A DNA stretch of 64,000 bases from Dehalococcoidales bacterium (GCA_016783135.1 JADHXC010000002.1:23071-87070); one strand, 5' to 3'; counted from the stretch's first letter, positions 49,102-57,940 are shown. Notes: generated from the sequence alone by a model not told the origin. Numbers and translations: made by a program.

Positions 49102-50559
49102 ATGAGAATTAGGATTGTCTGCCATTACCTCGGACTGCTTATCGCCATCCTCGGCTTCTTCATGCTCCTCCCCCTGGTCTGGAGCATCCTCAACAGGGAA
49201 CCTGCTTCCGCTGCCTTTGCCACCTCGGCAGCCATCTGCGCCGCCTTCGGTCTCCTCCTGTATTGGCTGATTCCCGTCGGTGAGGGCAAGTTGAGCCGTC
49301 GGGAAGCAATTCTGGTAGTCGCCGGCGGCTGGATACTGGCTTCTCTTTTCGGTTCGCTTCCCTACGCTCTGGCAGGGACCTTTCCCAGCTACGCCGACGC
49401 CTGTTTTGAGTCAGTATCCGGCTTCACAACCACCGGGGCTACAGTCCTGACCTCCATCGAGACCCAGTTCGAGAGTATCCTTCTCTGGCGCTCCGTCACC
49501 CAGTGGCTTGGGGGCATGGGCATAATAACGCTCTTCGTAGCCCTGTTTCCGATGCTGGGAATCGGCGCCGCCCACCTTGTTGAGGCGGAGATGCCGGGGA
49601 CGGAGGCCGGACGGCTGACGCCACGCATCCGCGACACCGCCAGAGCCGTTTGGTTGCTGTACATGGGTTTCTCCGCGCTGGAACTCATTATGCTTCTTAT
49701 CGCCGGTCTCTCGCCCTTTCACGCACTGACCGTCACCTTCAGTACCATGCCTACCGGTGGTTTCACCGGCACCAATCTCAGCATTGCTGCTTTTGACAGT
49801 GTATTCGTTGAGGGGATTGTCATCTTCTTCATGATGATGGCCGGTGTGAACTTCGGGCTGTTCTACTTCCTCCTGTGGAAGCGCCAGGCGCGGCAGCTCC
49901 TCAGGAATCCGGAGCTGAAGGTGTATTTCGGCCTCCTTATCGTCGTTTCCCTGCTGATTGCACTCAATCTCCTCACCACCGCCGACCTGGGACTATCGGC
50001 GGGAGAGGCTTTCAGACAGAGCACCTTCCAGGTGGTATCCATCATGACGACTACCGGCTTCACCACCGCCGATTTCAATATCTGGCCGACGTTCGCAAGG
50101 GCTGCCCTGCTCATGTTGATGATAGTAGGAGCCTCGGCCGGCTCTACCGGAGGGGCACTCAAGGTCATCCGCCTCGTGGTGCTGGTGAAGTACACCTATA
50201 ACCAGGTCATACGCGCCTTCAACCCGCGGGCCGTGGTCCCGATAAGATTGGGGAAGGCAATACTGTCAGACCGGGTTGTATCCAGGATTATCGGAATGAC
50301 GGTCCTCTACTTTCTTACCATTCTTAGTGCGTTCCTGGTAATGAGCGCCGTGGGCCTGGACCACGAAACCGCTCTGTCTTCCGTTATTGCCAGCGTGGGT
50401 AATGTGGGCCCGGGTCTGGCCCTGGTAGGACCGACGGCAAACTACCAGTTCATCCCGCCTCTTGGCAAAATCGTACTTATGGGCTGTATGCTGATAGGAC
50501 GCCTCGAGCTCTTCACGATGCTGGTGCTGTTCACTCCTTCGTTCTGGAGATGGCGCTAG
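49102..50559 (+). CDS. trkH: Trk/Ktr potassium channel subunit TrkH
   Basis: 485-residue membrane protein of the TrkH superfamily, with four repeated M1-P-M2 units. The selectivity-filter loops are visible in SVSGFTTTGATVLTSIE, FSTMPTGGFTGTN, VSIMTTTGFTTADFN and ASVGNVGPGLALVG. It translocates potassium, gated by TrkA. The complete gene ends shortly before two -10-like boxes that begin the next unit. Confidence 0.95.
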   Translation: MRIRIVCHYLGLLIAILGFFMLLPLVWSILNREPASAAFATSAAICAAFGLLLYWLIPVGEGKLSRREAILVVAGGWILASLFGSLPYALAGTFPSYADACFESVSGFTTTGATVLTSIETQFESILLWRSVTQWLGGMGIITLFVALFPMLGIGAAHLVEAEMPGTEAGRLTPRIRDTARAVWLLYMGFSALELIMLLIAGLSPFHALTVTFSTMPTGGFTGTNLSIAAFDSVFVEGIVIFFMMMAGVNFGLFYFLLWKRQARQLLRNPELKVYFGLLIVVSLLIALNLLTTADLGLSAGEAFRQSTFQVVSIMTTTGFTTADFNIWPTFARAALLMLMIVGASAGSTGGALKVIRLVVLVKYTYNQVIRAFNPRAVVPIRLGKAILSDRVVSRIIGMTVLYFLTILSAFLVMSAVGLDHETALSSVIASVGNVGPGLALVGPTANYQFIPPLGKIVLMGCMLIGRLELFTMLVLFTPSFWRWR

Positions 50560-50597
50560 CCGACTGACCGAGCAAAGTAACCCTTCCACAAGCGCTA

Positions 50598-50643
50598 TTG
50601 TAGTTTTATCCTGACAGGGATATAATAGCCTTTGCTCTATAAT
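50598..50643 (+). promoter_or_regulatory. Tandem -10 boxes before the Usp/RCK genes
   Basis: TTGTAG (50598-50603), 17-base spacer, TATAAT (50621-50626); a second TATAAT lies at 50638-50643, 17 bases before the ATG at 50661. Two start sites are plausible. Confidence 0.5.
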
Positions 50644-50660
50644 CAAGGGCATGTGAGGGA

Positions 50661-51104
50661 ATGGAGTTTCATAGAATCCTGGTGCCGGTGACCGGCACCG
50701 AGTCGGACGAAGAGGCAATCAGGCTGGCGTGTCGGCTGGCCAGGAAGGACAAGGCTGATATTCTGGCCGTCTATGTCATCCCGATAGAGCGCACCCTGCC
50801 TCTGGACGCTGAAATGGCGGGTGAAGTCGAGACGGCGGAAGCAGTTCTGGACCGCATGGAGGGAGTTGCCGCCGCAGAGGGCTGCACCATAACAACAGAC
50901 CTCTTGCAGGCTCGCGAGGCTGCACCGACCATCGTTGATGAAGCAGTCGAGCGGGAGGTCGACCTTATCCTGATGGGCGCATCCTATCAGAGGCGTTTCG
51001 GGCAGTTCAGTCTGGGTGACACAATCCCCCACGTACTGAAGAATGCACCCTGCCGTGTGATATTATTCCATCAGTACTTCCCCATACCTGAGGTTTCAAA
51101 ATGA
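50661..51104 (+). CDS. Universal stress protein family
   Basis: 147-residue UspA-like protein: EFHRILVPVTGTESDEEAIRLACRLARKDKADILAVYVI is the N-terminal alpha/beta unit, and LILMGASYQRRFGQFSLGDTIPHVLKNAPCRVILFH the C-terminal one. The usual ATP-binding GxxxxG-S/T pattern is only partly kept (GASYQ...SLGD). It overlaps the following RCK gene by four bases, so it is probably linked to potassium uptake, as Usp domains are in several transporters. Confidence 0.88.
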   Translation: MEFHRILVPVTGTESDEEAIRLACRLARKDKADILAVYVIPIERTLPLDAEMAGEVETAEAVLDRMEGVAAAEGCTITTDLLQAREAAPTIVDEAVEREVDLILMGASYQRRFGQFSLGDTIPHVLKNAPCRVILFHQYFPIPEVSK

Positions 51105-51535
51105 AAGTTGTTATCATGGGCTGCGGACGAGTGGGTGGCCGCCTGGCGGGATTGCTGGAGAGTGACGGACACGAGGTCACCATCCTGGATAACGACTCCT
51201 ATAGCTTCCGTCGGTTACCGCCTGGCTTCAAAGGGACCGCCCTGCTAGGCAACGGCATCGATGCGGACGTGCTCCGCAGAGCCGGCATAGAGGAGGCCGA
51301 TGCCTTCGTGGCAGTGACCCAGGGAGACAATCGCAACGTCATGTCATGCCAGATTGCCAGGCACATCTTCAACGTACCCCGGGTGGTCTGCCGCATCTAT
51401 GACCCTCTGCGCCGGGACCTGTTCGAAGAACTGGGCCTGGAAGCGATAAGCCCGACAACAATCTTTGCCCAGATACTCAGGGAGAAACTCGAAGCTCCGG
51501 GTCCGCAGAGAGAAGCCCGGGCTGAGGAGTCCTAG
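51101..51535 (+). CDS. Single-domain RCK_N (TrkA-N) protein
   Basis: 144-residue protein with only the NAD-binding half of TrkA: MKVVIMGCGRVGGRLAGLLESDGHEVTILDND, then FVAVTQGDNRNVMSCQIARHIFNVPRVVCRIYDP. No RCK_C domain follows; a short charged tail ends it. It likely pairs with the next gene product, which has both domains, to form the gating ring. Start is ATGA-overlapped with the Usp gene. Confidence 0.9.
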   Translation: MKVVIMGCGRVGGRLAGLLESDGHEVTILDNDSYSFRRLPPGFKGTALLGNGIDADVLRRAGIEEADAFVAVTQGDNRNVMSCQIARHIFNVPRVVCRIYDPLRRDLFEELGLEAISPTTIFAQILREKLEAPGPQREARAEES

Positions 51536-51537
51536 CC

Positions 51538-52200
51538 ATGTATATCATAGTCGTTGGCGGCGGCAGGGTCGGTTACTACCTGACCAAAGCCCTGCTGGCC
51601 GAAGGACACGAAGTCCTGGTACTGGAGAGGAGTGCCACCATCTGCGAGGCCCTCAATGAAGAACTGGGCAGCATCTGCGTGCGCGGGGACGGTTGCGAGA
51701 CGACTACCCTGAGCGAAGTCGGCACCGGCCGGTCCGATATGCTCATCGCCGTGACCGGTGACGATGAAGACAACCTGGTCGCCTGTCAGGTCGCCAAGCA
51801 CCTTTTCCATGTTCCCCGCACCATCGCCCGAATAAGGAATCCGAAAAACGAGGATATCTTTAAGGAACTGGGCATTGACGTTACTATTAACAACACCAAC
51901 ATCATCCTGGAGAATATTGAAGGAGAGGTGCCCACGCACAGCCTGACACACTTGCATGACATCAGAGACAAGGGACTGGAGCTCGTGCAGGTGAGAATCC
52001 CCGAGAACGCAAGTACGGTCGGCAAGCCGATAAAGCAACTGGAACTACCAAAAGATAGCGTGCTGTCCCTCATAATACGCAAGTCTCGCCGGCCGATTGT
52101 GCCTTCCAGCAACACCATCCTCCAGGCAGAAGACCAGGTGATAGTCGTTACCTCCCACGAGTCTGAAGACGAACTCCGTGCTGTCCTGAGGGGCGAATAG
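51538..52200 (+). CDS. TrkA-family potassium uptake regulator (RCK_N + RCK_C)
   Basis: 220-residue protein: MYIIVVGGGRVGYYLTKALLAEGHEVLVLER begins the RCK_N domain and LELVQVRIPENASTVGKPIKQLELPKDSVLSLIIRKSRRPIVPSS the RCK_C domain. It is KtrA-like in size. Start is two bases after the previous stop. Together with the full TrkA this gives three RCK proteins for a single visible channel gene. Confidence 0.92.
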   Translation: MYIIVVGGGRVGYYLTKALLAEGHEVLVLERSATICEALNEELGSICVRGDGCETTTLSEVGTGRSDMLIAVTGDDEDNLVACQVAKHLFHVPRTIARIRNPKNEDIFKELGIDVTINNTNIILENIEGEVPTHSLTHLHDIRDKGLELVQVRIPENASTVGKPIKQLELPKDSVLSLIIRKSRRPIVPSSNTILQAEDQVIVVTSHESEDELRAVLRGE

Positions 52201-52210
52201 ACAGACACAG

Positions 52211-52290
52211 CCCTGATTTCTGGCAACCATCTGATTCCCGCAAACCGCCTGATATCCGGTAACGACCGGATATCAGGCAACCGCTGGCGC
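52211..52290. repeat. Degenerate short tandem repeats ending in a perfect hairpin
   Basis: Successive units CTGATTTCTGGCAACC, CTGATTCCCGCAAACC and CTGATATCCGGTAACG (spacing about 18-20 bases) are followed by the inverted unit. Together the last two form the perfect 12-bp stem CCTGATATCCGG/CCGGATATCAGG with loop TAACGA (52248-52277). No T tract follows. It separates the RCK gene from comEA. Confidence 0.55.
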
Positions 52291-52303
52291 CAGGAGGTCT
52301 GTA

Positions 52304-52813
52304 ATTAGTGCGGGTAAGCTCAACCGGTTCTGGACGACGGCGGCCCTCCTCCTGATTGCCGTCACTGTCACCGGCAGTCTGATTACCTGGGCAAGATGCA
52401 GCCCTGGCCAGCCTATTGAAATTTCACTGCTGCCGGAAGAGGAACCTGAAGGCGGCATTGCCATCAGTGGTGCCGTTACCAACCCGGGATACTATCCGCT
52501 GACCGGTAGCGACTCGTTGGAAGCCCTTCTCAGTGCTGCCGGAGGCACCACCGAAGAGGCCGACCTCACCGGCCTGAAACTCTTCGTTCCCGAGACGACG
52601 CCGGGACCGCAACCCCAGAGAATCGATATCAACCGGGCCGAGGTGTGGCTGCTTGAAGCCCTGCCCGGGATAGGCCCCTCCAGAGCGCAGGCGATAGTAG
52701 ACTACCGGCAGAAGAACGGACCGTTTCGCAGCACAAACGAGCTGATGAAGGTGGAAGACATCGGGACGGCAACTTACGAGCGAATCAAATCCCTGATTAC
52801 CGTGGCTGACTAG
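52304..52813 (+). CDS. comEA: ComEA-type DNA-binding protein, apparent ATT start
   Basis: The track reports only 98 residues from TTG 52517, but the frame is open upstream and codes an N-terminal membrane anchor (FWTTAALLLIAVTVTGSLI), an SLBB-like segment (GGIAISGAVTNPGYYPLTG) and a helix-hairpin-helix domain (RIDINRAEVWLLEALPGIGPSRAQAIVDYR, then FRSTNELMKVEDIG). This is the full ComEA layout. No ATG, GTG or TTG precedes the anchor in frame; GGAGG lies six bases before ATT 52304, which is therefore the probable start. ComEA binds incoming DNA during transformation. Confidence 0.8.
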   Translation: MSAGKLNRFWTTAALLLIAVTVTGSLITWARCSPGQPIEISLLPEEEPEGGIAISGAVTNPGYYPLTGSDSLEALLSAAGGTTEEADLTGLKLFVPETTPGPQPQRIDINRAEVWLLEALPGIGPSRAQAIVDYRQKNGPFRSTNELMKVEDIGTATYERIKSLITVAD

Positions 52814-52831
52814 TCTTCAAGGTGGGAGAGC

Positions 52832-55231
52832 GTGTCGCTTATCTATCTTAGCTGTGCCTGGGTGGCCGGTATCTTCCTGGGGTCAGTACTCGGTTTTCCC
52901 CTGCCGTTCCTGCTCATCGGTCTCCTTCCTCTGCCCTTGCTCCTTGTGCGCCCTCTGCGCCGGAAGGCCACTGTCCTCGCCATTCTCTGTCTGCTGGCCC
53001 TCTGCGGAGGGAGCCTCCGTTTCCAGTCAAGCCTGCCGGTCATTGACGAAGACCACCTCCAGTTCTACACGGACACGGGCACCGTGGAACTTAGGGGGAC
53101 GGTGTCCGATGACCCGGAAACCGGTGATAAAACCGCGCAGCTCCGCTTCTCCGTCCGGGAAATCCGCGTTGCCGGTCAATGGCGGGCGATATCCGGGACT
53201 GCCCTGCTGTTCGTGCCGCCATACCCTTCTTACGACTACGGTGACGTTCTCCAGGTAACCGGCAAGCTGGCCACGCCGCCGCAGTTGGATGACTTCGACT
53301 ACGCCGCGTACCTCGCCCGACAGGGGATTCAGGCCACGATACTCTACCCCGGGATAGAGGTCCTGGACACGGGAAAGGGCTCCCCGGCACTGGTCTGGAT
53401 ATACTCATTGAGGCACACTCTATCCCGGTCCCTGGCGGAGATTCTGCCCGAACCGCAGGCGTCACTGGCCCAAAGCCTTATCCTGGGCATGCGCAAGGGT
53501 ATCCCATCATCCCTGAAGTCGGACTTCGCCCATAGTGGCACCACACACCTGCTGGCCATTTCCGGCCTCCATCTAAGCATTATTGCAGGCATGCTGCTGG
53601 ACATCGGTGCCCGTCTCTTCGGCAGAAGACGGTACGGACATATCTGGCTGGCTCTGGCCGGGGTCTGGCTCTACGCCGTGATTACGGGGATGAACCCGCC
53701 GGTCTTCAGGGCCGCTATTATGGCGAGCCTCTTCCTGGCCGCCGGGATGCTGGGCAGGCAGCGCAGCGCCATCACAGGGCTTGCCTTCGCGGCGGCGATA
53801 ATGACAGCGGCAAACCCCCAGACCCTGTGGGACGTAGCCTTCCAGATGAGCTTCCTGGCAATGGCCGGACTTATCTCTGTCTCGCCTTTCCTGCAATCCT
53901 GGGGCAGAGAGGCGGTCAACCGGGTATTCGGTGAAGACGGCGCCGCAACATCAGCGGTGCGGTACGTAACGGACAACCTCAGTATAACCCTGGGTGTTCT
54001 GGTTACCGTCTGGCCGCTGATTGCCTACTACTTCGGCATCATATCACTGGTCGCTCCTCTGGCTACGTTCCTGGCCCTGCCGGCACTGCCCTGGGTCATC
54101 GTCACCGGGATACTGACCGCCGGGCTGGGACTTATCATCATACCTGTCGCCCAGGTAGTAGGCTGGCTGGCCTGGCTCTGCGCTTCCTGGATGCTCCTGG
54201 TCGTAACCGGCCTGGCCGGTATCCCCGGGGCATCCATTGAGGCAGCTTCGGTCAATGCCGGCCCGGTACTGGCCTACTATGTGGTTTTCGCCACCGCCGT
54301 CTGGCTCAGGAAGTACTGGCCGCAAGCATCCGGCGCGGTCCAGAAGGGCACCGGCATCCTCGGCGGACTCTCCAGGAGGTGGGTCTTACCGCCCCTGGCT
54401 GCGGCGGCGGTTCTGGCAATCATCGTCGCAGCGGACATGCCCGACGATAACCTGCACGTCAGCTTCCTGGACGTCGGTCAGGGGGATGCCATCCTTATCC
54501 AGACACCCGCCCGCCAGGACATCCTCGTGGACGGTGGGCCCAGCCCCCGGGATGTTGTCCTGGCATTGGGCAAGAAAATGCCCTTCTGGGACAGGACTAT
54601 CGACCTGGTCGTGCTGACTCACCCCCATGCCGACCACATTACCGGCCTCCTCGAAGTCCTGCACCGCTACCGGGTGAAACAGGTACTGTTCCCACCCCTG
54701 GATGGCGACTCCCCGCTCTGTGATGAGTGGCTTAGCCTTATCGAGGAGAAAGGGATAAAGCAGACTATCGCACAGGCAGGACAGCAAATCGACCTGGGCA
54801 CGGAGAGGGTCACGATAGAAGTGCTCAATCCCCTGGTACCGCCCCTGGCCGACACCGTGTCGGACATCGACGACAACGGGGTAGTACTGAAGATATGTGC
54901 CGGCCAGGTAAGCTTCCTGTTTACCGCCGATATTTCATGGCAGGCGGAATACGAGCTACTCAGACGCCGCGCCAACCTGAACAGCGTGGTGCTCAAAGCA
55001 GGGCACCACGGCTCGGATACTTCCACCAGCCAGGAGTTCCTGGCGGTGGTTGACCCCTGCGTGGCGGTGATATGCGTGGGTGAGGACAACAGGTTCGGTC
55101 ACCCCGCCGAAGGAGTCACACGTAGACTGGCGGAGGAAGTCGGCGCTGACAATATCTACCGCACCGACGAGCACGGCACGATAGAGTTCATCACCGACGG
55201 CGAGGGGCTGTGGGTAAAGGTGGAGAGGTAA
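52832..55231 (+). CDS. comEC: ComEC/Rec2 DNA uptake channel
   Basis: 799-residue competence channel. An N-terminal pair of helices and OB-like domain is followed by the central ComEC domain (DFAHSGTTHLLAISGLHLSIIAGM, GMNPPVFRAAIMASLFLAAGMLGRQRSAI) and a C-terminal metallo-beta-lactamase domain of about 250 residues (VSFLDVGQGDAILIQTP, VLTHPHADHITGL, VVLKAGHHGSDTS). The start is GTG with GGTGGGAGAG upstream. It follows comEA by 18 bases. Other competence genes (pil/com) are outside the window. Confidence 0.93.
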   Translation: MSLIYLSCAWVAGIFLGSVLGFPLPFLLIGLLPLPLLLVRPLRRKATVLAILCLLALCGGSLRFQSSLPVIDEDHLQFYTDTGTVELRGTVSDDPETGDKTAQLRFSVREIRVAGQWRAISGTALLFVPPYPSYDYGDVLQVTGKLATPPQLDDFDYAAYLARQGIQATILYPGIEVLDTGKGSPALVWIYSLRHTLSRSLAEILPEPQASLAQSLILGMRKGIPSSLKSDFAHSGTTHLLAISGLHLSIIAGMLLDIGARLFGRRRYGHIWLALAGVWLYAVITGMNPPVFRAAIMASLFLAAGMLGRQRSAITGLAFAAAIMTAANPQTLWDVAFQMSFLAMAGLISVSPFLQSWGREAVNRVFGEDGAATSAVRYVTDNLSITLGVLVTVWPLIAYYFGIISLVAPLATFLALPALPWVIVTGILTAGLGLIIIPVAQVVGWLAWLCASWMLLVVTGLAGIPGASIEAASVNAGPVLAYYVVFATAVWLRKYWPQASGAVQKGTGILGGLSRRWVLPPLAAAAVLAIIVAADMPDDNLHVSFLDVGQGDAILIQTPARQDILVDGGPSPRDVVLALGKKMPFWDRTIDLVVLTHPHADHITGLLEVLHRYRVKQVLFPPLDGDSPLCDEWLSLIEEKGIKQTIAQAGQQIDLGTERVTIEVLNPLVPPLADTVSDIDDNGVVLKICAGQVSFLFTADISWQAEYELLRRRANLNSVVLKAGHHGSDTSTSQEFLAVVDPCVAVICVGEDNRFGHPAEGVTRRLAEEVGADNIYRTDEHGTIEFITDGEGLWVKVER

Positions 55232-55299
55232 GGGGGACTTTGCCAGTCAGATAACCGTTGCCATTGCCAATCGGTTGGATAAGTTGGCATAAATCAAGC

Positions 55300-55330
55300 T
55301 ATAATTAGATGTACTACAATGCTACGGAGG
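55300..55330 (+). promoter_or_regulatory. -10 box and ribosome binding site deciding the nitroreductase start
   Basis: TATAAT at 55300-55305 lies only three bases before the track ATG (55309), which would leave no room for transcription to begin ahead of it. GGAGG at 55326-55330 is five bases before GTG 55336, which is therefore the better start. Confidence 0.5.
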
Positions 55331-55335
55331 TGCCA

Positions 55336-55887
55336 GTGTTAAGGGATATAGTGCTAAAGAATAGAAGCTATCGGCGATTCTACCAGGATGTTGCGATAGA
55401 GCTTGAGACATTGAGAGAGCTTGTTGACCTGGCGAGATTATCTCCGTCAGCAGCCAACCGACAGGCCCTGAAATACATACTTTCCAGTGACCCTGAGAAA
55501 AACGCCTTAATCTATCCGAATATTCGCATGGATGGTAATCCACCTGAAGGCGAAAGGCCGTCCGGGTATGTCATCATCCTTGAAGATACAGCGATAAAAC
55601 TTATTCTGGCATGTGACTACGGGATAGCGGCCCAGACGATTCATCTGGGTGCTGTAGAAAAGGGTCTTGGCGGCTGTATGATAGGCAACGTTGACCGGAA
55701 CGGGCTCCGTAAAGCCCTGGATATACCTGCACAATATGAGATTTTGCTGGTACTGGCTCTGGGTAAACCAATAGAAACGATGGTTATCGAGCCTGTTGGG
55801 GAAGATGGAGCTACCCAGCAATGGTGGGACAACGACCGTGTGCGCCATGTTCCCAAGCGCTCTCTGGATGATATTATCGTGGGTTGA
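55336..55887 (+). CDS. Nitroreductase-family flavoprotein
   Basis: 183-residue FMN-dependent nitroreductase-like protein: NRSYRRFYQDVAIELETLRELVDLARLSPSAANRQALKYI is the N-terminal signature with the FMN phosphate-binding arginines and serine, and DYGIAAQTIHLGAVEKGLGGCMIGNVDRNGL and LLVLALGKPIE complete the core. GTG 55336 is used instead of the track ATG. Natural substrate unknown; the gene appears to be a single transcription unit. Confidence 0.9.
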   Translation: MLRDIVLKNRSYRRFYQDVAIELETLRELVDLARLSPSAANRQALKYILSSDPEKNALIYPNIRMDGNPPEGERPSGYVIILEDTAIKLILACDYGIAAQTIHLGAVEKGLGGCMIGNVDRNGLRKALDIPAQYEILLVLALGKPIETMVIEPVGEDGATQQWWDNDRVRHVPKRSLDDIIVG

Positions 55888-56131
55888 ATCTTTACTGATA
55901 CCCGTTCTTAAGCATGCAGGATGCATTGTCAAGCCGCCAGATTGAGTGCTGGTGGTCACGGTTCCGCTTCATTCTGCCCAGCCACGGCCTGGGATGGGCA
56001 ATCCGGTACATTGACAAAGCCCCCGGTGAGGACTAAACTCTAGTCCCAGTATCGAAAGCTGCGTGTGCCTAACTGACCCAGACAACGGCGGAAACTGTAG
56101 CAGTCTGTTGTCCGTGCAGGAGGTGATGCCT

Positions 56132-56188
56132 ATGCCAGATAGTGGTCCGTCTCCGCCTTTTCAGGGAGGCACGGGCTGGCCTTCGTGA
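56132..56188 (+). CDS. Possible 18-residue peptide
   Basis: ATG 56132 is preceded by GGAGGTGATG, an almost perfect anti-SD match, and encodes MPDSGPSPPFQGGTGWPS. It could be a leader peptide for the following small gene or chance. The rest of 55888-56239 holds no supported gene and no clear promoter. Confidence 0.2.
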   Translation: MPDSGPSPPFQGGTGWPS

Positions 56189-56239
56189 TGTTCGGAGATG
56201 GACAGGATCAAGACCGTTTGTGAAAGGAAGGTGATGAGT

Positions 56240-56536
56240 ATGGCAAAGTACCTGCTACTCTGGGAACTGAACCAGGACAAGATGCCCGATGACCCGAAAG
56301 CGCGCGGCGAAGGCTGGGTCATGATGCTTGATATGATCAAGCAGGACCTGGAAACCGGCGTCCACAGTGACTGGGGAACCTTCGTCGGCGAGATGAGGGG
56401 ATACACCGTCACCGAAAACGACCCGGTGGAACTCATGAAGCTCATCCAGCGTTTCGCCCCTTTCGTCGTCTTCGAGGTGCACCAGGTAGTGTCCGTGGAC
56501 GACGTCATGAAGGTCGCCAAGTCCCTGTCCGGGTAG
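56240..56536 (+). CDS. Unrecognised 98-residue protein
   Basis: Starts MAKYLLLWELNQDKMPDDPKARGEGW and continues with a helix-rich alpha/beta fold (MMLDMIKQDLETGVHSDWGTFVGEMRGYTVTENDPVELMKLIQRFAPFVVFEVHQVVSVDDVMKVAKSL). GGAAGGTG lies upstream of either of two starts (56234, 56240). The size, single beta strand pairs and pattern resemble small dimeric alpha-beta barrel proteins such as the YCII/DUF3303 types, but the resemblance is loose. It stands alone. Confidence 0.7.
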   Translation: MAKYLLLWELNQDKMPDDPKARGEGWVMMLDMIKQDLETGVHSDWGTFVGEMRGYTVTENDPVELMKLIQRFAPFVVFEVHQVVSVDDVMKVAKSLSG

Positions 56537-56741
56537 CAAAGCGAAGTACATTGGATGGCGTACCTGAGAGGCCAGCAGACCAAGGATAGGCTGTTGGCCT
56601 CTGCCTTGTGAGGGCCATTGTCAGCGCCTGCGGCACGCCCACGCCGGTCGGACCGCCTTGACCCTCCCGATGCGAATCCCTTAGAATGGCTTCAGTGGAC
56701 ATGAAATACCAGACCCATCACCATCGATTGGAGCCGGCGTC

Positions 56742-57854
56742 ATGAGGGAGGTAGTGGTACTGGGGGCGGGCCTTCACCGCTACGGCATCTACCCGGACAA
56801 GACCTTCATTTCCATGGGCGTGGAAGCGTGCCAGCTCGCCTTTACCGATGCCGGGATACAGTGGCCGGATGTTGAGGTGGGTTACTGCGCCTCGGGAAAC
56901 CAGACGGCCTTCAGCGGGCACGCTATCGCCGGTAGCCTGGGCACCTTCGGGGCCACCATGACCAACGTGGAGAACGCCTCGGCAAGCGGGTGTTCCGCCT
57001 TCCGCGAGGCCTACCTGGCCATCACCTCCGGCCTGCACGATGTCGCCATCGCCATCGGCGTGGACAAGCTCCGTTCGTACCGGCGTTCCTCTTCGTCAAA
57101 AGGCGAGGATACGGTCAAAGCACCGGAGTCCACCGGAGCGATGATGGGATTCGCCTTCCGCGCCCGGGAGCACATGGCCCAGTACGGCACGACGATAGAC
57201 CAGCTGGCCAGGGTAAGTGTCAAGAGCCACCAGAACGCCAGCTTCAACCCCTACGCCCACTTCCAGGAGACGGTGACTCTTGAGGAAGTTCACAACGCCC
57301 GGACGGTGGTCGACCCGCTGACTGTTCTTCACTGCTGCCCCTGGGACGAAGGTGCCGCCGCAGTTGTTCTTTGTTCCGGTGAAGCAGCCGGACGCTTTAC
57401 GGATAAGGCCTGCCCCAGGGTGCTCGCCTCCGCCTGTACCGGCCTGACCGGGGGCGACCCGTTGGTAGACCTTACCCAGGTGACCGCCTACAAGGCGTAT
57501 GACATGGCTGGTTGCGGACCCGAAGACCTCAACCTGATTGAGGTCCACGACGCCGCCACTATCGAGGAAATCCTCTACTACGAAGCCCTGGGTCTGTGCC
57601 CGCAGGGTGAAGGCGGGCGCTTCATCGAAAGCGGTGCCGCTGATATAACCGGGCGCAGTCCGGTCAACACCAGCGGCGGCCTGATATCCATGGGACACCC
57701 CATCGGCCCCACCGGACTGGGCCAGATTGCCGAAATACTGTGGCAGATGCGCGGGCAGTGCGGAGGCCGCCAGGTACCCGGCAACCCTCGCCTCGGCCTC
57801 GCCCACATGGTCGGTGCCGGCGGTGTCTGCTTTGTCCATATACTGGGGATATAG
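56742..57854 (+). CDS. Thiolase-family (SCP2-type) acetyl-CoA acetyltransferase-like protein
   Basis: 370-residue thiolase-fold protein. The nucleophilic cysteine is in VENASASGCSAFREA near residue 84; the histidines are in EVHDAATIEEIL and SMGHPIGPTGLGQI; GAGGVCFVHILG forms the end. The pattern (HDAA, GHPIGPTG, no second classical loop) is that of SCPx/non-decarboxylating archaeal-type thiolases. In archaea these are partnered by a DUF35 OB-fold protein; none is adjacent here. It may take part in beta-oxidation or mevalonate-like condensation. Confidence 0.87.
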   Translation: MREVVVLGAGLHRYGIYPDKTFISMGVEACQLAFTDAGIQWPDVEVGYCASGNQTAFSGHAIAGSLGTFGATMTNVENASASGCSAFREAYLAITSGLHDVAIAIGVDKLRSYRRSSSSKGEDTVKAPESTGAMMGFAFRAREHMAQYGTTIDQLARVSVKSHQNASFNPYAHFQETVTLEEVHNARTVVDPLTVLHCCPWDEGAAAVVLCSGEAAGRFTDKACPRVLASACTGLTGGDPLVDLTQVTAYKAYDMAGCGPEDLNLIEVHDAATIEEILYYEALGLCPQGEGGRFIESGAADITGRSPVNTSGGLISMGHPIGPTGLGQIAEILWQMRGQCGGRQVPGNPRLGLAHMVGAGGVCFVHILGI

Positions 57855-57929
57855 GCGTCTGACGGATTCTCCCCGGCATCATTCGGCGCGGTGTCCCATA
57901 TCCATCCCCCCCAATCCGAACGGTTGTGC

Positions 57930-57940
57930 TACAATAAGGC
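57930..57940 (+). promoter_or_regulatory. -10 box abutting the dinB start codon
   Basis: TACAAT (57930-57935) followed by AAGGC and the ATG. A transcript from here would be leaderless or nearly so. No ribosome binding site is otherwise present. Confidence 0.4.

Noticed and set aside
52211-52290. Possible CRISPR-like repeat array
   Set aside because: Units are about 18-20 bases, degenerate, without spacers of uniform length and without cas genes.
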